From assembly GCA_947566075.1 (NCBI GenBank), contig CANOIM010000001.1, forward strand, positions 62,001 through 126,000: a DNA stretch of 64,000 nucleotides. The letters are read 5' to 3'. The position numbers and the translations under genes are program-made. This DNA comes from an uncultured Eggerthellaceae bacterium (GTDB lineage: Bacteria; Actinomycetota; Coriobacteriia; Coriobacteriales; Eggerthellaceae). Below the pieces are notes generated by a model. That model worked only from the letters and a program-made list of their open reading frames with translations, did not search any database and was not told the origin of the DNA. Shown piece after piece: positions 58,377 through 64,000 of the stretch. How positions within the stretch are numbered: position 1 is the first letter of the stretch; each line of letters opens with the position of its first letter.

Positions 58377-59516
58377 ATGATCCGTCTCTTGCGGGATGAT
58401 TCCATAGATATGACGAAACATGCCACATACGCACTCAGTCCCGCTCGCCCGGTCAAACGCACCGTCTGCATCCTGCTGGCACTTGCCTTAGGCCTCGGGC
58501 TTCCCTTTCCGGCCATTGCTGCTGAACAGGATGATATAGCTAGCGCCGAAGCCAAATATGAGAGCGCCGAAGCCGCCTTGGCGGCCGCCGAGGAGAAGCT
58601 GGCGGCCATCACCCAGGAATACAGTCAGCTCTCCGATGAGATCGATGCGCTCCAAGCCCAGATCGATGAACAGGCAAGCAAGGTCCTCGAAGTCCAAGCC
58701 TCCATGTTGGAGGGGCGTAGCGTCTTGGCCAACACGGCAGTCTATGAATACCGCTCCTCTTCGCTCTCCAATTTCCTGAGCTCTATCCTGGGGGCTTCCA
58801 GCTGGAAAGAGCTCTCCCGCAATGTGGATTACGTCAGCAAGGTCATGGACCAGCAGACCGAGGAGATAGCCCAGCAAAAAGAGCTCAAGGATCAATTCAC
58901 CCAGGTCTCTGATCAGCTGACCCGGCAGAAGAACGAACAGGATGAGAAGCTGGAGGTGCTGAACTCCAAGCGGATGGAAGCAACGGCGGTGGTGAATGAG
59001 GCCTCCAGCTATGTGGATGAGAGCTCTGAGAAGCTGGCTGAGCTCAAAGAGCAGGCAGAGCAGTTCATCTGGAAATCCCAAGATCCTGAACCGGTGATAG
59101 ACCCAGGGGCTGATACGGTTGACAGGGATGAGGTCATACCGCCGGAGACCCCTGCGGTCCCTGATCCAGCTCCTTCCTCTCCAACGGGAGAGTATCGGAG
59201 CGGCATCGCCTCCGCCTATGGCGGCTCCTCTGATCCTTACACGCCCAATCCTGGCATCACGGCCACCGGTGCCATCTGCGATGATTACTCCACGGGTGTG
59301 GCCGTGCCCATGTCCATGCCCAATTACCGAAGCTACTTCGGGCGCACGGTTGAGATCGTCTACAACGGCATGACCGTCTATGCCACCGTGAATGATTGCG
59401 GCTCCATGGGCGGGGGCTCCCGCGCTTTGGACCTCCAGCCGGGCGTCTTCAAGGCCTTCGGCTATGGGGACTGCTATGCCTGGGGCGTTCGCACGGTCAA
59501 ATACCGCTTCCTGTGA
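58377..59516 (+). CDS. Exported coiled-coil protein with RlpA/3D-type double-psi barrel
   Basis: 379 residues from ATG 58377, alternatively ATG 58410 (MTKHATYALS); neither has a strong site. Signal peptide (CILLALALGLGLPFPAIAAE), a long coiled coil (about 55-235), a Pro-rich linker with acidic residues, and a C-terminal domain with GIASAYGGSSDPYTPNPGIT then TATGAICDD, VAVPMSMPNYRSYFGRTVEI and ATVNDCGSMGGGSRALDLQP. The last resembles RlpA/3D cell-wall lytic domains with the catalytic Asp. It probably remodels peptidoglycan, like the M23 protein at 45089, which has the same coiled-coil layout. Confidence 0.85.
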   Translation: MIRLLRDDSIDMTKHATYALSPARPVKRTVCILLALALGLGLPFPAIAAEQDDIASAEAKYESAEAALAAAEEKLAAITQEYSQLSDEIDALQAQIDEQASKVLEVQASMLEGRSVLANTAVYEYRSSSLSNFLSSILGASSWKELSRNVDYVSKVMDQQTEEIAQQKELKDQFTQVSDQLTRQKNEQDEKLEVLNSKRMEATAVVNEASSYVDESSEKLAELKEQAEQFIWKSQDPEPVIDPGADTVDRDEVIPPETPAVPDPAPSSPTGEYRSGIASAYGGSSDPYTPNPGITATGAICDDYSTGVAVPMSMPNYRSYFGRTVEIVYNGMTVYATVNDCGSMGGGSRALDLQPGVFKAFGYGDCYAWGVRTVKYRFL

Positions 59517-59598
59517 TCCTAGGCGGCTGAATCCCCCTCAGCAGCTTCCAAGACGCTTATAATCCCAACGTGTCTTTGAACATGAGAAGGGAAGATAG

Positions 59599-60660
59599 AT
59601 GACCATCATCGAAGAGCTTGACTCTTTGAGAGGCAGCGTGCTGGATGCCATAGCCAAGGCCCAGGATACGTCTGCTCTGGAAGATATCCGGGTTGCCACT
59701 CTGGGCAAGTCCGGTACGCTCACCGCTTACTTGCGTTCCATGGGTAGCGTTCCCAAGGAACAGAAGGCTGAGGTGGGCCGCGCTGTCAATGAGGCACGTG
59801 GTGCTGTTGAAGGGGCTCTGGAAGCTGCGAGGGAGCAGCTTGCAGCCCAGGAGCTGGCGGCCTCCATTGCTTCGGATGCGGTGGATGTCACCCTTCCGGG
59901 CAGGGCTCAGCAGATCGGCACGCGCCATCTCATCAATGCCATGATCGATGAGATGGCAGACGTGTTCTTGGGGTTGGGCTACTCAGTCATCGAAGGCCCC
60001 GAAGTTGAAACGGACTACTATAACTTCGAAGCTCTGAATGCCCCGCCTGACCACCCTAGCCGGTCTATGCAGGATACCTTCTACGTGAAGGACCTCTCAG
60101 GGGATGGCAGCGCGGTCAAGGGCGAATCCGATGTGCTCCTGCGCACCCAGACCTCGGGCGTTCAGGTGCACGCCATGGAGGACAGGCCTCTGCCCATCTA
60201 TGCCATCATGCCGGGCAAGGTGTACCGCCGGGATGTGGCAGACCCCAGCCATCTGCCTCAGTTCCATCAGATAGAGGGCCTGGTGGTAGACAAGGGCATC
60301 ACCTTCGGAGACCTGAAGGGTACTCTGGATTTCGCCTGCAAGGCCATCTTCGGTCCTGATAGGCGCACCCGGTTCCGCGCCCACTACTTCCCATTCACGG
60401 AACCCTCGGCCGAAGTGGATGTCAGCTGCGGGGTGTGCGGGGGCGAAGGCTGCCGCATGTGCAAGGGCACGGGTTGGCTGGAGCTTCTGGGTTGCGGCAT
60501 GGTAGACCCGAACGTTCTTGAGATGAGCGGCATAGACCCTGAGGTCTATTCCGGATTCGCCTTCGGCCTGGGCGTGGAGCGGGCCGCATGCCTCAAGTAC
60601 AACGTGCCAGACCTGCGCATGCTGCTGGAAGGCGACATGCGGTTCCTCAGGCAATTCTAG
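59599..60660 (+). CDS. pheS: Phenylalanyl-tRNA synthetase alpha subunit
   Basis: 353 residues, GAAGGGAAG upstream. N-terminal coiled coil (residues 1-90), class II motifs: motif 2 YAIMPGKVYRRDVADPSHLP with QFHQIEG, motif 3 GLGVERAACLKYNVPDLRML. The metal-site stretch DVSCGVCGGEGCRMCKGTGW has four Cys as in many bacterial PheS. The heterotetramer charges tRNA-Phe. pheT starts 12 bp downstream. No T-box or pheM-type leader is visible. Confidence 0.95.
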   Translation: MTIIEELDSLRGSVLDAIAKAQDTSALEDIRVATLGKSGTLTAYLRSMGSVPKEQKAEVGRAVNEARGAVEGALEAAREQLAAQELAASIASDAVDVTLPGRAQQIGTRHLINAMIDEMADVFLGLGYSVIEGPEVETDYYNFEALNAPPDHPSRSMQDTFYVKDLSGDGSAVKGESDVLLRTQTSGVQVHAMEDRPLPIYAIMPGKVYRRDVADPSHLPQFHQIEGLVVDKGITFGDLKGTLDFACKAIFGPDRRTRFRAHYFPFTEPSAEVDVSCGVCGGEGCRMCKGTGWLELLGCGMVDPNVLEMSGIDPEVYSGFAFGLGVERAACLKYNVPDLRMLLEGDMRFLRQF

Positions 60661-60672
60661 GAAGAGACGAAG

Positions 60673-63132
60673 ATGAGACTTTCACTCAAATGGGTAAGCG
60701 ACTACGTTGCCGTACCAGCTGACATCCAGGCCTTCTGTGACCGTTTGGATCTCACCGGCACCGGTGTTGAAGGCGTTGAGCAGGTGGGTCAGGCGCTGGA
60801 AGGCGTGGTGGTGGGTCATGTCCTCACCTGTGAGGATCACCCGGATTCTGATCACATGCACGTGGTCATGGTGGATGTGGGCGAAGCGGAGCCCGTGCAG
60901 GTCGTCTGCGGAGCTCCCAACATAGCTGCTGGCATCAAAGTGCCCGTGGCCTGCGTGGGTGCCGTGCTCCCCAGCGAAGACGGCGGCTTCAAGATAAAGA
61001 AGTCCAAGCTGCGCGGGGTTGCTAGCTGCGGCATGTGCTGTTCCCGGCGGGAACTGGGCCAGGGGGCAGACCATGAGGGCATCTGGGTGCTGCCGGAAGA
61101 CGCTCCGGTGGGCATGGCTTTCACGGAATACCTGGACGCGGGTGACACCGTGTTGGATCTGGAGATAACCCCGAACCGTCCTGACTGCCTCTCCGTGACT
61201 GGCTTGGCGCGAGAGATAGGAGCCATGTATCAAGCACCCGTATCCTTCCCGCTGCAGGCTGACGTGGCGAAGCTGGATGCTGTCACGGCAGGGGTTCCCG
61301 TGGCTGATTCCGTCCAGCTTGAGATCACCGATCCTGACCGCTGCCAGCGCTATACCGCTCGCGTTATAGAAGGGGTGAAGGTAGGCCCCTCTCCGGATTG
61401 GCTGGCTGAGCGCGTCGTGGCAACGGGCGCGCGTTCCATCAACAACGTGGTAGACATCACCAACTACATCATGTTCCTCTACGGCCAGCCTCTGCACGCG
61501 TTCGACTACGACACCCTCAAAGGTGAAGACGGACAGGTGAAGGTCATCGTGCGTCCGGCCGAAGAGGGTGAGGAGTTCACCACGTTGGATGGCACTGACC
61601 GCGTGCTGACCTCTGATATGACCGTCATCGCCACGCCGAAAGAGGCCGTGGCTCTGGCGGGCGTCATGGGTGGCCTCAAGTCCGAAGTGGAAGACCATAC
61701 CACCACCATCCTGCTGGAAACGGCCACCTTCAGCCGGGCTCACACCTCGCGCACCAGCCGCAATCTCGGGCTCATCTCCGAGGCCTCCATGCGCTACGAG
61801 CGTGGGGTGGATGATGTGCCCATTGCTGACATCTCCGCGGCAGCGGCAGCGCTCATGGCGGAGGTCTGTGGCGGCACGGTACGGCCGGGCATCGTTGACC
61901 TGTATCCTGTGAAATCTGAACCCATCCCGCTCATCTTCCGCATCCAGCGCTTCAATGCCATGATGGGAGCCGATATCCCTGCTGAGTTCGTGGTGGATAT
62001 CTTGGGACGCCTCGGTTGCGAGGTGCATCCCTCATCTGAGCCGGATGTGCTAGACGTGGTGGCACCCACCTTCCGCCCTGACCTGGAACGGGAGATAGAC
62101 CTCTATGAAGAAGTGGTGCGTCTCTGGGGCATGGACCGCATCCCGCCTTCGCTGCCTGCGTCCCCTGACCGGGTTGGTGTGCGTGAGCACTCTGAGGTCG
62201 TCCGCAGCATCCTCAATGACACGCTGCGGGCCAGCGGCATGAATGAGACCATGACCTATTCCTTCGCTGAACCCGGTGATGTGAAGTCCCTGCGCATGGA
62301 CGGCCTTGACCTGGGGATGGCGGTAGAGCTGCTGAACCCGCTCAATGCTGACCAATCCGTCATGCGCCAGACCATCCTGCCGGGGCTCCTGCGGTCTGTG
62401 GCCTACAATCAGCATCACGGCACGAAGCACATCCAGCTCTACGAGATAGGTACCGTGTTCTCTACGGCTGAGGGGCGCAAGAAGCCCAAGGAGCGCACGA
62501 AGGTGGTAGGCGTCCTTGCAGGTGCCATGGGCGAAGACGGGTGGAACGAGAAGCGCTCGTCCTTCGATTTCTTCGATGGGAAGGGCATCGTAGAGAACGT
62601 TGCCCGTGAGCTAGCATTGCCGAAGGTGCGCTTCAAGGAGCTCTCCGCTGAAGAGGCGCCCCAGCTCCAACCGGGCCGTGCTGCCCAAGTGCTCTCCGGG
62701 GGCACGGTCATCGGCTGGGTGGGGGAGGTGCATCCCCTAGTGGTGGCTGCCTTCGATGCTGAAGCTCCTGTGGTCGCCTTCGAGCTGGACATGAGAGCCC
62801 TTGAGAAGGCCTATCGTCCGGCCCGTGACTATGTGGATGTGCCTACGTTCCCAGCGGCGGAGATCGATCAGGCCTTCGTGGTGGATGAGGCCGTGACCGC
62901 TGAGAAGATGAGCCAGGTCATGACCTCTGCGGGCGGCAAGCTCCTGGAAAGCGTGCGGCTGTTCGATGTGTATCGGGATGAGGAACGCGTGGGTGCGGGG
63001 AAGAAGTCCATGGCCTATCGGCTCACCTATCGCGCGCCCGAGCGCACGCTCACCTCTGAGGAAGTGGACAAGGCCCATGAGAAGCTGGTGAAGAAGGTCC
63101 AAGGGGCCACAGGCGCCGAAGTCCGCTCTTAA
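60673..63132 (+). CDS. pheT: Phenylalanyl-tRNA synthetase beta subunit
   Basis: 819 residues, AGGAAGAGACG upstream. EMAP-type tRNA-binding domain (about 39-150, VVVGHVLTCEDHPDSDHMHV), B3/B4 editing domain (about 210-390), B5 domain (410-480), catalytic-like domain and C-terminal FDX-ACB anticodon domain (FPAAEIDQAFVVDEAVTAEK, YRLTYRAPERTLTSEEVDKA). Works with PheS. Followed by a strong hairpin at 63146. Confidence 0.95.
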   Translation: MRLSLKWVSDYVAVPADIQAFCDRLDLTGTGVEGVEQVGQALEGVVVGHVLTCEDHPDSDHMHVVMVDVGEAEPVQVVCGAPNIAAGIKVPVACVGAVLPSEDGGFKIKKSKLRGVASCGMCCSRRELGQGADHEGIWVLPEDAPVGMAFTEYLDAGDTVLDLEITPNRPDCLSVTGLAREIGAMYQAPVSFPLQADVAKLDAVTAGVPVADSVQLEITDPDRCQRYTARVIEGVKVGPSPDWLAERVVATGARSINNVVDITNYIMFLYGQPLHAFDYDTLKGEDGQVKVIVRPAEEGEEFTTLDGTDRVLTSDMTVIATPKEAVALAGVMGGLKSEVEDHTTTILLETATFSRAHTSRTSRNLGLISEASMRYERGVDDVPIADISAAAAALMAEVCGGTVRPGIVDLYPVKSEPIPLIFRIQRFNAMMGADIPAEFVVDILGRLGCEVHPSSEPDVLDVVAPTFRPDLEREIDLYEEVVRLWGMDRIPPSLPASPDRVGVREHSEVVRSILNDTLRASGMNETMTYSFAEPGDVKSLRMDGLDLGMAVELLNPLNADQSVMRQTILPGLLRSVAYNQHHGTKHIQLYEIGTVFSTAEGRKKPKERTKVVGVLAGAMGEDGWNEKRSSFDFFDGKGIVENVARELALPKVRFKELSAEEAPQLQPGRAAQVLSGGTVIGWVGEVHPLVVAAFDAEAPVVAFELDMRALEKAYRPARDYVDVPTFPAAEIDQAFVVDEAVTAEKMSQVMTSAGGKLLESVRLFDVYRDEERVGAGKKSMAYRLTYRAPERTLTSEEVDKAHEKLVKKVQGATGAEVRS

Positions 63133-63145
63133 CCTGAAAAAGTGT

Positions 63146-63176
63146 CAGAGGGGCCGCGATTTTCGCGGCCCCTCTG
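63146..63176 (+). terminator. Hairpin after pheT (14-bp stem)
   Basis: CAGAGGGGCCGCGA and TCGCGGCCCCTCTG are exact complements around TTT, beginning 13 nt after the pheT stop. No T run follows, but stem and position suit a terminator. Confidence 0.75.
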
Positions 63177-63205
63177 TCGTTCGCTTCGCTCACTTATTCA
63201 CTCTC

Positions 63206-63815
63206 GCCTGCTCCGCAGGCTCTAACGTCGCAACCCCTTATCTGTATCGAATGAAGGGGAGGGTTCCGTTCAGAAGCTCCGCAGCCTTCTCTCCACCCTC
63301 CCCTTCATTCTTGGATACCTCTTCTCTGCAACAACTAAAAACCAGCCGCACTGCTGATGGAGCCCTCCGGGCCCGCATCATCACCGCGGGCGGCCGCTTA
63401 TCGCGGCCGCCAAGTGTAGGGATGCCCGAAGATCACGGGCATCCCTCATATATCACGCCATTCGGCGTGAGATCACGCGCTTCGCGCGCCTGGGGTGATG
63501 CCGCACCTGGGTGGATGGTGGGCGCTCTTGCGCCCAAGAATGTGCGCCGGGTGGTCCACCAACTCAGTTTGCTCTCTGCGGTGCTTAACTATCTGCCGCC
63601 GCTCCCACTTCCTTGCTCGCATCCTTGGGTCGCGGCGGCGAGATGATGAAGAGCATCCGTTCTTTCCATCATCTCGCCAAGTGAGGGATTTTGTCGGCGC
63701 TGCATAAGTAGCGCCATCTCAAAGGTACGATGCTCTTCCGTGCACCATAGCTTTTTGTCTTGGAAACTTGTAGTGCTGGTTCGATCTCATGCCTGAAGGG
63801 CTGAGATCAACCAGC
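63206..63815. repeat. Array of perfect stem-loops, non-coding
   Basis: No gene is seen from 63133 to 63897. Stem-loops found by eye (arm length): 63206-63220 (6), 63249-63310 (16), 63389-63411 (9), 63418-63446 (11), 63453-63470 (7), 63476-63488 (5), 63520-63535 (6), 63595-63602 with 63632-63639 (8), 63637-63678 (12), 63696-63715 (6), 63775-63815 (14 with one bulged C). Stems 63595-63639 and 63637-63678 share bases and exclude each other. The strand of any transcript is unknown. Could be a structured RNA or a REP-like cluster. Confidence 0.7.
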
Positions 63816-63897
63816 CTTATCAGGTATGGGTCGGTCAAACATGCCGTGCGAAGAGAGACTGCATACAGAGTTGTTAGGGGATAGGTATGATCTTCGC

Positions 63898-64000
63898 TCA
63901 GGCTCTTTGGAAGACGAGGTCGATGACGAGCAGTTTGCCGGTGGGTCCTGACTTCACGGGAACGAATCCAGCATAAGTGTATCCCTTCTCAGCCCATTTC
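63898..64000 (-). CDS. DUF4177-like protein, C-terminal part (partial)
   Basis: The minus-strand frame from the window edge reads KWAEKGYTYAGFVPVKSGPT then GKLLVIDLVFQRA and stops at 63898. The pattern, with an aromatic-rich strand then a terminal IDLVF strand, is that of the small DUF4177 family. The start lies beyond the window. Confidence 0.55.
   Translation of the reverse strand, partial: KWAEKGYTYAGFVPVKSGPTGKLLVIDLVFQRA

Noticed and set aside
59517..59598. T-box or phenylalanine attenuator before pheS
   Set aside because: Only 82 bp separate pheS from the previous gene, without the long structured leader, Phe codons or terminator that such control needs.

Overview
The window is a 64 kb chromosomal stretch from a high-GC anaerobe. 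The gene families (molybdopterin oxidoreductase with a small ferredoxin partner, bile salt hydrolase, DUF169, FMN/ferredoxin fusions, many MerR/MarR/TetR/HxlR regulators) and the order of core genes suggest an intestinal member of the Coriobacteriia, probably the Eggerthellaceae. This is inference from gene content; no 16S or database search supports it.

Region 1 to about 25.5 kb is an accessory region of small regulator-plus-effector modules: a truncated DUF4143 AAA ATPase; a membrane-anchored MerR protein translationally coupled to a CPBP protease; a DUF3800 gene spliced onto an HxlR remnant; an HxlR-nitroreductase-SirTM sirtuin-zinc macrodomain cluster (reversible ADP-ribosylation); a FetAB-like exporter; a molybdoenzyme/ferredoxin cassette with a divergent TetR, bracketed by 119-bp direct repeats; a MerR-GyrI regulator facing an efflux operon (two SMR subunits, a 27-residue lipopeptide-like ORF, an ABC-2 exporter); an ABC-F protein; a MarR-nitroreductase-radical SAM operon; and a bile salt hydrolase divergent from a short-chain dehydrogenase.

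Region 25.6 to 45 kb holds a RelB/PIN toxin-antitoxin pair, then a likely molybdenum or tungsten block (DUF364-type protein, divergent MoeA, THEP1-like NTPase, type II ABC importer). It continues with an ATP-grasp/FMN-ferredoxin/MarR operon headed by a 22-bp palindrome, an amino-acid ABC importer lacking an adjacent ATPase, murB, L-lactate dehydrogenase, a Ser-rich membrane protein, an XRE regulator and a small acidic protein. A REP-associated Y1 transposase within 32-bp inverted repeats has left a flavin-reductase remnant, and is followed by a MarR-controlled AarF-kinase/membrane-protein/DUF169 islet.

Region 45 to 63.1 kb is conserved housekeeping: six tRNAs (Gly-TCC, Arg-TCT, His-GTG, Lys-CTT, a CAT tRNA probably Ile2, Val-CAC), an M23 peptidase, argS, a CPA1 antiporter, trpS, rpsA, coaE, uvrB, recN, a cell-wall 3D/RlpA-like protein, and pheST. 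From 63.1 to 63.9 kb there is no gene but a dense series of perfect stem-loops of unknown role, and the window ends in the C-terminus of a DUF4177-like protein on the minus strand.

Many promoters carry clear dyads next to a regulator gene (MerR-type 19-bp spacers at 3262-3292 and 15648-15678; MarR, TetR, XRE and toxin-antitoxin palindromes), so local autoregulation can be read from the sequence.
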